Below, piece after piece: positions 20,593 to 30,711 of a stretch of DNA of 64,000 bases. Position numbers and translations under genes: made by a program. Each line of letters opens with the position of its first letter. Positions within the stretch are counted from its first letter, which is position 1. The notes under the pieces are model-generated. The model did no database searches and was not told the DNA's origin. It saw only the letters and a program-made list of their open reading frames with translations. Source of the DNA: an uncultured Aquimarina sp. (GTDB lineage Bacteria > Bacteroidota > Bacteroidia > Flavobacteriales > Flavobacteriaceae); NCBI GenBank assembly GCA_947498765.1, contig CANMLG010000028.1:1-64000 (forward strand), in the 5' to 3' direction.

Positions 20593-21669
20593 TTACTTAG
20601 CTATATTGTGTTGGTGACTAATTGATTCTTGGTGAATTGCCGAATATACTTTTTCAATAAATTCTTCACTTAAACCTACTTGACTACCGTCGTTAATCAT
20701 TTTATTTTTAATAGCATTCCAACGATCATTTTGTAAAATTTGAACGTTATTTGCTGCTTTTACTTTTCCAATTTCATCAGAAATTGACATTCGCTTTGCC
20801 AGTTGCTGTACAATACTTTCATCAGCAATGTCAATACGTGCTCTCAATTCATTTAAAGCACTTTCGTATGCTGCTGTACCACCTTCACTACGTACTTTCA
20901 AATCTTTCATGATTTGAATAAGTGTGTCCGGTGTAATTTGTTGCTTAGCATCACTCCATGCATTATCTGGATCGTAATGAGATTCAATAATCATCCCATC
21001 AAAATTTAAGTCTAAACCTGTTTGACATAAATCTTGAATAATATCTCTACGCCCTGCAATATGCGAAGGATCTAATATAATTGGTAAATCTGGAAACTTA
21101 GCTTGTAAGTCAATTGGAATTTGCCATTCTGGAATATTTCTGTACTTCGTTTTTTCGTAAGTTGAAAACCCTCTGTGAATAACTCCTAAGTTTTTAACAT
21201 CACAAGTATAAAAACGCTCGACCGCTCCTAGCCATAAAGCTAAATCTGGGTTAATTGGATTTTTTACTAATACTGGATTTTTAATACCTCGACAAGCCTC
21301 TGCAATATCTTGAACAATAAAAGGAGAAACCGTGCTACGCGCACCAATCCATAAAATATCAATATCATGCTCTAATGCCAATTCTACATGATGAGGATTT
21401 GCTACTTCTGTAGCCGTTAGCATTCCAGTTTCTTTTTTTGCGGTTTGTAGCCATTTTAATCCTAAAGCACCAACACCTTCAAAGTTTCCGGGGCGTGTTC
21501 TCGGTTTCCAAATTCCAGCACGTAATACCGATGCATCTGAATCCTTTAATTGATGTGCAATTTTAACTACCTGATCCTCTGTTTCTGCACTACAAGGTCC
21601 CGCAATTACTAAAGGGTGATCTAACTTGTAGGCATCTAACCAATTTCTAAGTTCCTTTTTGTTTTCCAT
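20593..21669 (-). CDS. Bifunctional DAHP synthase / chorismate mutase (type II)
   Basis: PLVIAGPCSAETEDQ...RAGIWKPRTRPGNFEG...DPSHIAGRR; C-terminal CM LRARIDIADESIVQQLAKRMSISDEIGKVK. Confidence 0.95.
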   Translation of the reverse strand: MENKKELRNWLDAYKLDHPLVIAGPCSAETEDQVVKIAHQLKDSDASVLRAGIWKPRTRPGNFEGVGALGLKWLQTAKKETGMLTATEVANPHHVELALEHDIDILWIGARSTVSPFIVQDIAEACRGIKNPVLVKNPINPDLALWLGAVERFYTCDVKNLGVIHRGFSTYEKTKYRNIPEWQIPIDLQAKFPDLPIILDPSHIAGRRDIIQDLCQTGLDLNFDGMIIESHYDPDNAWSDAKQQITPDTLIQIMKDLKVRSEGGTAAYESALNELRARIDIADESIVQQLAKRMSISDEIGKVKAANNVQILQNDRWNAIKNKMINDGSQVGLSEEFIEKVYSAIHQESISHQHNIAK

Positions 21670-21856
21670 TGTAAATGAGTTGTGTGTCGCTAGACACTTT
21701 TTATTCTTATTTGTATTTAATTATGTAAGAAAAAAGAAATTCGAATATAGATAATAGACTTACTATATATTTCAATAAAACTCATAAACTAACCCGTCTA
21801 TAATCTTTCTTCTTTTATCTTATGCTTTATGCTTCTTTTTTATCTATTCATTAAAA

Positions 21857-22735
21857 TCATTCAATACCCTGTAAAATTGTTTTAATTCTGTTGGTATCTT
21901 TCATTTCATTAAAAATATCCTCATCATTACCAGCTTCCATTAAGGCTTTAAACTCTGTTAAATTATCAATATATTCCTGTAATGCTCCTATTACATTTTC
22001 CTTATTTTGTTTAAAAATAGGTGTCCACATTGTTGGTGAACTTTTAGCTAAACGAACAGTAGATGCAAATCCACTACCTGCCATATCAAAAATATCACGT
22101 TCGTTTTTCTCTTTTTCAATAACCGTTTTACCTAACATAAATGAACTTACATGCGATAAATGCGATACATATGCTATATGTTTATCATGTGATGCCGCAT
22201 CCATATATCTAATACGCATTCCTAAACGATCAAAAATATCCAACGCAAATGCTACTTGTTTTTGCCCTGTTTTTTCAACTTCACAAATAATATTAGCTTT
22301 TCCTCTAAACAAATTAGTTAAAGCTGCTTTTGGACCCGAAAATTCTGTCCCTGCAATAGGGTGCGCCGCTAAAAAACAAGCTCTTTTTGAATGTTTCGAA
22401 ACTCGATTACACAGTTTTTCTTTAGTTGAACCTACATCAAAAACTAAGCAATCATCAGTCACTTTATCTAATACTTGCGGAAGTACAATTTGAGCAATAT
22501 CCACTGGAATAGCTAAAATTACTACATCTGCCTCATACAAGTTTGCAAAGGTAGCACTTTTATCCACAAAGCCCAATGAAATTGCTGTAGCCAAGTTGCT
22601 TTCATTAGCATCAATTCCATATATAATTGCATCTTTATATGCTATTTTTATATCAGTTACTAATGAACCTCCTATTAACCCTACCCCTATTACAAAAACT
22701 TTCATTGATCTGATTCGCTTGACACGAATTGCCAT
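21857..22735 (-). CDS. tyrA: Prephenate dehydrogenase
   Basis: MKVFVIGVGLIGGSLVTDIK...AAHPIAGTEFSGPKAA...HDKHIAYVSHLSHVSSF. Confidence 0.94.
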   Translation of the reverse strand: MAIRVKRIRSMKVFVIGVGLIGGSLVTDIKIAYKDAIIYGIDANESNLATAISLGFVDKSATFANLYEADVVILAIPVDIAQIVLPQVLDKVTDDCLVFDVGSTKEKLCNRVSKHSKRACFLAAHPIAGTEFSGPKAALTNLFRGKANIICEVEKTGQKQVAFALDIFDRLGMRIRYMDAASHDKHIAYVSHLSHVSSFMLGKTVIEKEKNERDIFDMAGSGFASTVRLAKSSPTMWTPIFKQNKENVIGALQEYIDNLTEFKALMEAGNDEDIFNEMKDTNRIKTILQGIE

Positions 22736-22806
22736 TAGCTTTAAATGCTAAGCAATTAGCTTACTTTAATACTTACTTAATTTTTACTATTTTAAACCTT
22801 TATTGT

Positions 22807-23967
22807 CTAAACAAATCCATTTAAACGCTCAATGGCTTCTTCTATTGCTTTTTCATCAATACACAGCGAAAAACGTATGTATCCTTTTCCTTGACTTCCA
22901 AAAATGGTTCCTGGTGTTATAAATATGGATTTCTCATACAAAATACGATCAATAAACGCTTCGGCATCCGTAATATGTTTTGGTAACTTAGACCATACAA
23001 ACATCCCTGTAGCATTTTCATCGTAAGTACAACCTAACAGTGTTGCTAATTTCCAAATTAACTTTCTGCGTTTGGCATATACAGCATTCATATTTGCAAA
23101 CCATTCTGTACCACATTCTAATGCAGCTATAGCTCCTTTTTGTAATCCCTGAAACATGCCGCTATCCATATTACTCTTTACTTTTAGAATAGCTTCAATT
23201 TTTTCTTTATCACCTAACACCATACCAACACGCCAACCAGCCATGTTAAAGGTTTTACTTAATGAGTTCAACTCTATAGCTATCTCTTTAGCTCCTTGTA
23301 TACTCAAAATACTCATTGGTTCTGGATTCAATACAAAACTGTATGGATTATCATTGACCAATAGTATATTGTGTTTCTTAGCGAAAGTGATCAAACTTTT
23401 AAACATTTCTTTTGATCCAGCAGCTCCAGTCGGCATATGTGGATAATTAATCCACATGATTTTTACTTTACTTAAATCTTGCTTTGATAAAGCTTCTAGA
23501 TTAGGATGCCAGTTATTCTCTGCTGATAAATCATAAAAAACAGGTTCTGCTCCTAATAATTTAGTTACCGATGTATAAGTCGGATAACCTGGATTCGGAA
23601 TAAGCACCTGATCTCCTTCATTTAAATACGCCATGGAAATATGCATAATACCTTCCTTTGATCCCATTAACGGAAGTACTTCAGTATCTTCATTCAAATC
23701 AACTCCATAATGTAACTCATAAAAATTTACAATAGCCTTACGCAACTCTGGTAAACCTTGATAACTTTGATATTTATGTGCTCCATTAACCAAAACAGCT
23801 TCAGTTATTGCTTTAATTACTGTTGTTGGAGGTTCCAAATCGGGGCTCCCAATTGCCATATTAATTACTGGTTTTCCTTGCAAAACTAAAGAGCGTACCT
23901 CTCTTAATTTTTTAGAAAAGTAATATTCCTCGACCGTTTCCAAGCGCTTTGCTGTTACTATGCTCAT
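22807..23967 (-). CDS. PLP-dependent class I/II aminotransferase
   Basis: NMAIGSPDLEPP...YQSYQGLPELRKAI...NSLSKTFNMAGWRVGMV. Confidence 0.95.
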   Translation of the reverse strand: MSIVTAKRLETVEEYYFSKKLREVRSLVLQGKPVINMAIGSPDLEPPTTVIKAITEAVLVNGAHKYQSYQGLPELRKAIVNFYELHYGVDLNEDTEVLPLMGSKEGIMHISMAYLNEGDQVLIPNPGYPTYTSVTKLLGAEPVFYDLSAENNWHPNLEALSKQDLSKVKIMWINYPHMPTGAAGSKEMFKSLITFAKKHNILLVNDNPYSFVLNPEPMSILSIQGAKEIAIELNSLSKTFNMAGWRVGMVLGDKEKIEAILKVKSNMDSGMFQGLQKGAIAALECGTEWFANMNAVYAKRRKLIWKLATLLGCTYDENATGMFVWSKLPKHITDAEAFIDRILYEKSIFITPGTIFGSQGKGYIRFSLCIDEKAIEEAIERLNGFV

Positions 23968-24794
23968 CCTTTTTGGTTTTTATATTCACCAAGTATTTTA
24001 AATTCCGTTGCCATAATTTCTAATATCGATGTGGCCTTTTCATAATTGATACTACTATCAAAAGTTACATCGACAAAAAAAGCATATTTCCAAGGTTTAT
24101 CAATTACAGGTAATGATTGTATTTTGGTTAAATTCATTCGACAATCGCTCAATACATTCAATACCGCGGCTAAACTGCCTCGCTTATGATCTAATACAAA
24201 TTTTAACGAAGCTTTATCTATCTCCTCCTTTTTAACACCTGAATCGTTCCTTGTATTTAAAATAAAAAAGCGCGTACTATTCGTTTTTATTGTTTGAATA
24301 TCTTCGGCTAAAACATTCAAACTGTATATATCTGCAGCTGTTTTTCCCGCAATAGCGGCAACACCTAATAATTTTTCATCTGTAATACGTTTAGCTACCT
24401 CAGCTGTATCCGCATCTTCAATCAACTTTATATGTGAATGTGCTCTAAAAAATTCTTTACATTGCAACAATGCCATTGGATGGGAATATACTTCCTTGAT
24501 ATCCGAAATAGCTTGTCCATCTAAAGCCATTAAACAATGATGTATAGGTAAATAAAACTCGCCACTTATAGTTAAATCATGCTCATCAATATAAGCGTAA
24601 TTAGGAATAATAGACCCTGCTATCGAATTTTCAATGGCCATTACAGCATCCGTACATATTCCTTTTTCTAAGTTATATACCAATTCTTGAAAAGACATAC
24701 ATTCATTTACCTCAATATCATTTCCAAAATAAGTTAAAGCCACACCATGATGATATGATCCTTTAACCCCCTGTATTCCTATTATTTGTTTCAT
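23964..24794 (-). CDS. pheA: Prephenate dehydratase
   Basis: GIQGVKGSYHHGVALTYFG...NSTRFFIL; ACT domain KFVLDHKRGSLAAVLNVLSDCRMNLTKIQSLP; 4-nt overlap with the next gene. Confidence 0.94.
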   Translation of the reverse strand: MKQIIGIQGVKGSYHHGVALTYFGNDIEVNECMSFQELVYNLEKGICTDAVMAIENSIAGSIIPNYAYIDEHDLTISGEFYLPIHHCLMALDGQAISDIKEVYSHPMALLQCKEFFRAHSHIKLIEDADTAEVAKRITDEKLLGVAAIAGKTAADIYSLNVLAEDIQTIKTNSTRFFILNTRNDSGVKKEEIDKASLKFVLDHKRGSLAAVLNVLSDCRMNLTKIQSLPVIDKPWKYAFFVDVTFDSSINYEKATSILEIMATEFKILGEYKNQKG

Positions 24795-24827
24795 TTACTA
24801 TACTAGTTACTTTCAATAACCACACAA

Positions 24828-24861
24828 AAAAATCCCGACTCTATTTCAGAATCGGGATTTT
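24828..24861 (-). terminator. Attenuator terminator upstream of pheA
   Basis: Minus strand AAATCCCGAttctgaaatagagTCGGGATTTTTTT; upper arm also complements GCGGGATTTT at 24902-24893. Confidence 0.85.
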
Positions 24862-24903
24862 ATATATTTAGCATTTTACTTTTTACATACCAAAATCCCG
24901 CTT

Positions 24904-24957
24904 CTATCTAAAAAAGAAGAAGAAATAAAATCGGTTATAAAAAAATAAATTGTTCAT
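24904..24957 (-). CDS. Phe/Tyr-rich leader peptide MNNLFFYNRFYFFFFFR
   Basis: ATG AAC AAT TTA TTT TTT TAT AAC CGA TTT TAT TTC TTC TTC TTT TTT AGA TAG; 8 Phe + 2 Tyr in 17 codons. Confidence 0.85.
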   Translation of the reverse strand: MNNLFFYNRFYFFFFFR

Positions 24958-24975
24958 TGACTTATTAATATGATA

Positions 24976-25005
24976 CAAATGTATTTAAACTTTTGATATT
25001 GCAAA
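24976..25005 (-). promoter_or_regulatory. Bacteroidota-type promoter of the aromatic operon
   Basis: TTTG (25005-25002), 18-nt spacer, TACATTTG (24983-24976), ending 18 nt before the leader ATG. Confidence 0.75.
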
Positions 25006-25095
25006 ATTTTTTTTAATATTTTTTTTAGAAAAGAAAAAATTAATAGCGTTATTCCTAATGATAAAAATTATTTTTGTCCATACAAAAAGTTCATA

Positions 25096-25983
25096 ATGTC
25101 AATAAAAGTATCTAACCTTTCCAAACATTACGGTAATCAAAAGGCCCTAAATAATATATCTTTTGATATCCCTAGTGGACAAATAGTAGGTTTTTTAGGA
25201 CCAAATGGTGCCGGAAAATCAACATTAATGAAATTGTTAACCACTTACCTAGCTCCTACCTCTGGTGAAGCTTTTGTGAATAACTTTAACATTAACACAC
25301 AAACAAAACAAGTACAGCAAAGTATAGGGTACTTACCAGAGCATAATCCCCTTTATTTAAATCAATACCCTAAAGAATATTTAAGTTTTAATGCTAATTT
25401 ATATAATGTTCCCAAGTCTAGCATTGAAGAAGTTATAGAATTAACAGGACTTCAAAATGAAACATCAAAAAAAATTGGAGCCTTGTCAAAAGGGTATCGA
25501 CAGCGAGTTGGACTAGCTTGCTCACTATTACATGACCCAAAAGTTTTATTACTAGATGAACCTACCACTGGATTAGACCCTAATCAATTGGTAGAAATTA
25601 GAGGTTTAATTAAAAGCTTAGGCAAGAACAAAACGGTTTTATTATCAACACATATTATGCAAGAGGTTGAAGCTATGTGCGATCGAGTACTTGTTATTAA
25701 CAAAGGAACTTTGGTTGCCGATCAACTTATCGATCTATCGAAAAAACAACAAAACTTACTGGTTACTTTTGATCAATCACCACATTTAGAATCTCTTAAA
25801 AAGCTACCTAATCTTACCCAAATAAAACAACTAAAAGATACTCAATTTTTAGTCTCTTTTGCAGATCAGCAAAACTGTGCTACACTCCTATTTGATTTTG
25901 CTGTTGCCAATAATTTGAAATTAACTCAATTACAACCACAGGAAATAAATATTGAAAATTTATTTAAAGAAGCCACCAATTAA
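25096..25983 (+). CDS. gldA: Gliding motility-associated ABC transporter ATP-binding subunit GldA
   Basis: GFLGPNGAGKSTLMKLLTTYLAPTSGEAFVNNFNI...SKGYRQRVGLACSLLHDPKVLLLDEPTTGLDPNQ. Confidence 0.88.
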   Translation: MSIKVSNLSKHYGNQKALNNISFDIPSGQIVGFLGPNGAGKSTLMKLLTTYLAPTSGEAFVNNFNINTQTKQVQQSIGYLPEHNPLYLNQYPKEYLSFNANLYNVPKSSIEEVIELTGLQNETSKKIGALSKGYRQRVGLACSLLHDPKVLLLDEPTTGLDPNQLVEIRGLIKSLGKNKTVLLSTHIMQEVEAMCDRVLVINKGTLVADQLIDLSKKQQNLLVTFDQSPHLESLKKLPNLTQIKQLKDTQFLVSFADQQNCATLLFDFAVANNLKLTQLQPQEINIENLFKEATN

Positions 25984-26089
25984 ACTTATTTTAATAGCTA
26001 CATAAACAATCAAAACAAGAAAAAGCTTAGTTTTTTTACAATAGCTTAATAATTTCTTATATTTCATGTCATATAACTAACTTATTACC

Positions 26090-28375
26090 ATGAAATTAAA
26101 AACTTTTGCAATTACAGTATTCTCTGTAAGTACTGTAATTACTACTGCTGCCACTAAAACGATGGTAGTAAATGGACCTCCTGTCCCTGTATTTTCTCAA
26201 TCATCACTCAATAAGGCTAAAAAATTACTTTCTTCACTTACGCTAGAAGAAAAAATTGGTCAAATGAATCAATTAACTATTACTTCATTTGAATCAAGTC
26301 CTGGTATACTCGATGAAGCTAAACTAGAAGAAGCTATTCTAAAATACAATATAGGTTCCATATTAAATGTTCCGGGTACAGGTGCCGTAACTCCAGAAGT
26401 TTGGGGAAAACTAATGGCTAAAATTGAAGCTATTTCAAATAAAACTGACAAAAAAATTCCTATCCTTTATGGTATCGATGCCATTCACGGATCTAGCTAT
26501 ACTGCTGGTGCTACGTTATTTCCTCAACAAATAGGAATGGCCGCTACATGGAATACTGATTTAGTAGAACAAGGTACTCGTGTTTCTGCATACGAAACCA
26601 GAGCCTCTTCAATTCCGTGGGTATTTTCACCAGATTTAGATTTACCCCGCTCCCCTGTATGGTCTCGTTTATGGGAATCTTTTGGTGAGGACACCTACCT
26701 TTCGAAATCTATGGGTGTTGCCATGGTTAAGGGTTTTGAAGGAGATAATGTAGGTGACAAATATAATGTAGCTACTTGCATAAAACATTTTGTTGGGTAT
26801 GGAAGCACCGTAACTGGACGTGATCGTACTCCTAGTATTATCCCAGACAGGATATTACAACAATTTGATTTACCTATTTTTAAAGCAGCAATTGATGCTA
26901 AAGCAAAAAGTATTATGATAAGCTCTGGTGAAATTAATGGTACACCAGTACATGCCAGTAAAAAATTATTGACTACTATTTTAAAGGAACAACTTGGTTT
27001 TCAAGGCATGGTATTAACCGATTGGCAGGATATTATTTATCTATATACACGTCACAAAGTAGCCAAAGACAACCGAGAAGCAGTAAAAATGGCTATAAAC
27101 GCAGGTATTGATATGAGTATGGTACCTGATAATTACACTTTTTATAATGATTTGCTTTCATTAGCTAAAAGCGGTGAAGTCGCTATGACTAGAATTGACG
27201 ATGCCGTACTAAAAATTTTAGCACTTAAATACGAATTAGGTTTGTTTGATCAATCTTTTGTGGCTAAAGCTAAAGACTACAAAAAATTTGGTTCTACTGA
27301 ATATGAAACTTTAGCTTATAACGCTGCTGCAGAATCCATCACGTTACTTAAAAATAATGCCGCCATTTTACCATTAAGTAAAAACAAAAAAATATTGGTT
27401 ACAGGACCAACAGCAAATAGTATGAAGTTTTTAAATGGAGGCTGGACATTTACGTGGCAAGGTGAAAAAGCAGATGAATTTGAAAAAGATGAGTTCACTA
27501 TTCTAGAAGCTTTTGAAAATAAAGTAGGTAAAGAAAACGTAATTTATGCGAAAGGAGTAGAAATTTTTAAAGAAGTCAATATTGCCGAGGCTGTTAAAAA
27601 AGCACAATCGGTCGATGTTATCATTTTATGTGTTGGCGAACATAATTATACCGAAACTCCAGGTGATATTATGGGCTTAGCTATTACTAAACCTCAGCAA
27701 AAATTAGCCGAAGCTTTACTAGCTACTGGAAAACCTGTTGTATTAGTTTTAAACGAAGGTAGACCAAGAACAATCACTAATTTTGAACCTAAATCAAAAG
27801 CAACCATTCAGTGCTATTTACCTGGTAGCGAAGGTTCACGAGCTTTAGTAGATATTATTTATGGAGACGTAAACCCAAGTGGTAAATTACCTTATAACTA
27901 CCCTCGTTTTACCAATTCATTACAAAAATACAATCGTAAATACACCGAAAGTTTAGGTGACGAAGAACAAAATGATGATGCCGATTACCAAAAAAGCTAC
28001 AATCCTTTATATGAATTTGGAACAGGCTTATCTTATACCACATTCGAATACAGCAATTTGATAGTAAATAAAAATACATTCAACTCATCTGATACTATTG
28101 AAGTTTCTGTAACTGTAAAAAATACTGGAAAAGTAACTGGAAAAGAAGTGGTTCAATTGTATCTAAGGGATGAAATTGCTAGTATTACTCCCGAAGTAAA
28201 ATCATTACGCGGATTTCAAAAAATCAATCTTAACCCTAGCGAAAGTAAATCAGTAAAATTTATCCTAAAACCTGCAGACTTTAAATTTGTTAATGAGGCA
28301 GAAAAATGGGTTTCCGAACCCGGTGAGTTCACTATAAAAATTGGTGATTTAACTAAATCAATTGAGTTAAAATAA
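26090..28375 (+). CDS. Glycoside hydrolase family 3 (beta-glucosidase-like)
   Basis: LTLEEKIGQMNQLT...PILYGIDAIHG...FPQQIGMAATWN...GMVLTDWQDI; C-terminal fibronectin III-like domain. Confidence 0.95.
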   Translation: MKLKTFAITVFSVSTVITTAATKTMVVNGPPVPVFSQSSLNKAKKLLSSLTLEEKIGQMNQLTITSFESSPGILDEAKLEEAILKYNIGSILNVPGTGAVTPEVWGKLMAKIEAISNKTDKKIPILYGIDAIHGSSYTAGATLFPQQIGMAATWNTDLVEQGTRVSAYETRASSIPWVFSPDLDLPRSPVWSRLWESFGEDTYLSKSMGVAMVKGFEGDNVGDKYNVATCIKHFVGYGSTVTGRDRTPSIIPDRILQQFDLPIFKAAIDAKAKSIMISSGEINGTPVHASKKLLTTILKEQLGFQGMVLTDWQDIIYLYTRHKVAKDNREAVKMAINAGIDMSMVPDNYTFYNDLLSLAKSGEVAMTRIDDAVLKILALKYELGLFDQSFVAKAKDYKKFGSTEYETLAYNAAAESITLLKNNAAILPLSKNKKILVTGPTANSMKFLNGGWTFTWQGEKADEFEKDEFTILEAFENKVGKENVIYAKGVEIFKEVNIAEAVKKAQSVDVIILCVGEHNYTETPGDIMGLAITKPQQKLAEALLATGKPVVLVLNEGRPRTITNFEPKSKATIQCYLPGSEGSRALVDIIYGDVNPSGKLPYNYPRFTNSLQKYNRKYTESLGDEEQNDDADYQKSYNPLYEFGTGLSYTTFEYSNLIVNKNTFNSSDTIEVSVTVKNTGKVTGKEVVQLYLRDEIASITPEVKSLRGFQKINLNPSESKSVKFILKPADFKFVNEAEKWVSEPGEFTIKIGDLTKSIELK

Positions 28376-28451
28376 ATTATCAATAATAGTTTTCAACAAG
28401 TGTGATTTAATTAAATAAAATTTTAATATCACGCTTAAATTTTTAATTAAG

Positions 28452-28495
28452 ACTATAAAAATACCCTAGCTACTTAGCTAGGGTATTTTTCTTGG
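28452..28495. terminator. Bidirectional terminator between convergent genes
   Basis: aaaataccctagctacttagctagggtattttt. Confidence 0.75.
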
Positions 28496-28596
28496 TAATA
28501 TTTATTACCTGACTTTATTGATATCTCCAAATAAATTTATTCAAGAAACATCAAAAAGCCATACTTTTAATTTTGAAAACCAAGACGAAGATTAAA

Positions 28597-30537
28597 CTAG
28601 TCTGCCCTTATTAAACGTGGAATAGGCATTGAAAAATTGAATACCTGTAAACTAACACTTGAAATCATTCCTCCTTCGTCTGGAAAAGTTATACTAATTT
28701 TATTTGATTTCTTTAGGTATTCATATGGTATAGGTATTTCAAAAACTCCAAAAAATTGATCTCTGTTCTTTTGGTCATAGCCTTTCCAATCCTTAACCAT
28801 TATTATTTGCTTTCCATTTATCTCTATTGATGGCGTTAACGCTAAGTTATGTGCCCTTCCCACACCAAGTCGCAATATAGCTTCTCCTTGAACACCTAGT
28901 GATACTCCCTTTACTGTAAATTCATTCTTTTTATTAGCTATTATTGTCTTAAGATAGCTTTCTGCATATACCTTTTGTTCTTCGGATGTATTTGTTAGCT
29001 TTATTTCGTTATTCAAATTATATTCTAATAGTACAGTAGCTTCTTTATCTAAAGTAATTTGTTTTGGATTAATTTGCTCACTGGCGTCAAGCACAGGCTC
29101 TCCTTTACTATCCGCATATAAATGCTTCACTAGAACAGTTCCGTTTAATGAATTTACTTTTAGCTCGGGAATATTTAATTTTACAGTGACTGAACTATGT
29201 TCTAAATTACTCAAAATAATGTATGTCTTTTTCCCTTTCACATAGGCATCAATTAATAAGTCTGGATCATTAGCATAGGTATCCACTCGTGTACCTTCCA
29301 CATTAGCCCAAAGCTCAAAAAACTTTAAAAAATCGGTATATACCCATTCCTCTCCTGTCTCTCCTTCTATTTCTTTATTTTGACGTAGTAATCGGTAACT
29401 GTATTTATAATTATCAGGATTTTGCCACCACTTTGCCTTTAAAATCATAAATGGAATAGCACTTATAATTTGATCTTGTCGTTCCATAAATTGCATCATC
29501 ATAGATGAAAATGTTCTTATATTAAACCAATCCCGAGGCTTATTATATGGGCCATTTAACGATCGACCTAACCAACCATACTCTGATATACTAAAGGGTT
29601 TTATCTTTCCTAATTTTATATAACTATACTGTTCTACCATATCTAAAATAGCTTCCGTATTACTCCCTTTTCGTTGTAATTCCTGACCATTATCTGCTAA
29701 AAAATCGTATAAGTGCAATGAAAAGAAATCCATATCATTACCAGCTTCATCAATAAAAAGCCTCCAATTATTTTTCCAATGATTAAAATTATTATCCTCA
29801 TACGCTGGGTGTGCCGCTGAATATCCTCCTACTTTTACATCTGGATTAAGCGCTTTTATTCTTTTTGCCACAACCTTATGCATTTGCGTTATCTTGGCAT
29901 TAGTTGTTCCTAACTTTCTTGATTTCACAAAAGGTTCATTTAATACCTCTACATATTTAGGCCTAGGTTTTCCTGTTTCCTTACCCGAACCAAAAAACTC
30001 TTTTAAATAAGTTGCGTAGTATTCAGCAACTGCTTCATAACTTTTATATGCCCATGGCTCAGAGGTTGAACAACATTTATTAGGTCTTGTAAGTTGACCC
30101 GAAGGGTACATTGGAGTAGGTTGTCCTCCAAAAACCATATTACTATAACGATCTTCAAAATTATGTGTACTTTTCTGTTTAGCATAACTACTTTTTGATG
30201 CTATTCCTTTTTCTTTTAGTATTTCAACATTAGGCCATCCCTTTTTATTTGGGTCTTCGGAAGATTGATCAAACTCCCAAACCATACTCCCATTATTCCT
30301 GCCTAAATACACATCATAAGTTTCCAAAAAATGTTTACGTTTTGCATCACTATCCCATTCATTATCGTCAATATCCCCATGGAGTATCATAAATTTACTT
30401 CTATCAAATTCAGCTATTCCATGTACAGCATGTTTTGTACTTAAATTTACCTCTGCTTGTATTATATTTTGAGCTTTGGTCTGAGTTCCACATAAAAAAA
30501 CGCCTAAAACTCCTAGTAGTAACATATGATGTTTCAT
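28597..30537 (-). CDS. GH86-family beta-agarase/beta-porphyranase-like
   Basis: MILHGDIDDNEWD...MVFGGQPTPMYPSGQL...YVEVLNEPFVKSRKLG...FSISEYGWLGR. Confidence 0.8.
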   Translation of the reverse strand: MKHHMLLLGVLGVFLCGTQTKAQNIIQAEVNLSTKHAVHGIAEFDRSKFMILHGDIDDNEWDSDAKRKHFLETYDVYLGRNNGSMVWEFDQSSEDPNKKGWPNVEILKEKGIASKSSYAKQKSTHNFEDRYSNMVFGGQPTPMYPSGQLTRPNKCCSTSEPWAYKSYEAVAEYYATYLKEFFGSGKETGKPRPKYVEVLNEPFVKSRKLGTTNAKITQMHKVVAKRIKALNPDVKVGGYSAAHPAYEDNNFNHWKNNWRLFIDEAGNDMDFFSLHLYDFLADNGQELQRKGSNTEAILDMVEQYSYIKLGKIKPFSISEYGWLGRSLNGPYNKPRDWFNIRTFSSMMMQFMERQDQIISAIPFMILKAKWWQNPDNYKYSYRLLRQNKEIEGETGEEWVYTDFLKFFELWANVEGTRVDTYANDPDLLIDAYVKGKKTYIILSNLEHSSVTVKLNIPELKVNSLNGTVLVKHLYADSKGEPVLDASEQINPKQITLDKEATVLLEYNLNNEIKLTNTSEEQKVYAESYLKTIIANKKNEFTVKGVSLGVQGEAILRLGVGRAHNLALTPSIEINGKQIIMVKDWKGYDQKNRDQFFGVFEIPIPYEYLKKSNKISITFPDEGGMISSVSLQVFNFSMPIPRLIRAD

Positions 30538-30650
30538 AATTGATATAGTTATCTTTATTAGAATAGCCCAATATATTTAGACTTATTAAATTACGATACA
30601 ACAAACAAGCATATTCCTGGTACAAATCGCTTTAACATAAAATTGGTATC

Positions 30651-30697
30651 TAAAAAAGCCACTCCTAAAAAATCAGGAGTGGCTTTGTTATTTTTTA
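30651..30697 (-). terminator. Intrinsic terminator
   Basis: aaaaaagccactcctaaaaaatcaggagtggctttgttatttttt. Confidence 0.75.
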
Positions 30698-30711
30698 AAT
30701 TTAACCCTTAC

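Noticed and set aside
21670-21856. Possible second leader peptide (MSFIEIYSKSIIYIRISFFLHN) upstream of the DAHPS/CM gene
   Set aside because: Only moderately enriched in Phe/Tyr, and no terminator/antiterminator pair follows; only a short GTGTC-tagc-GACAC hairpin without a T-run.
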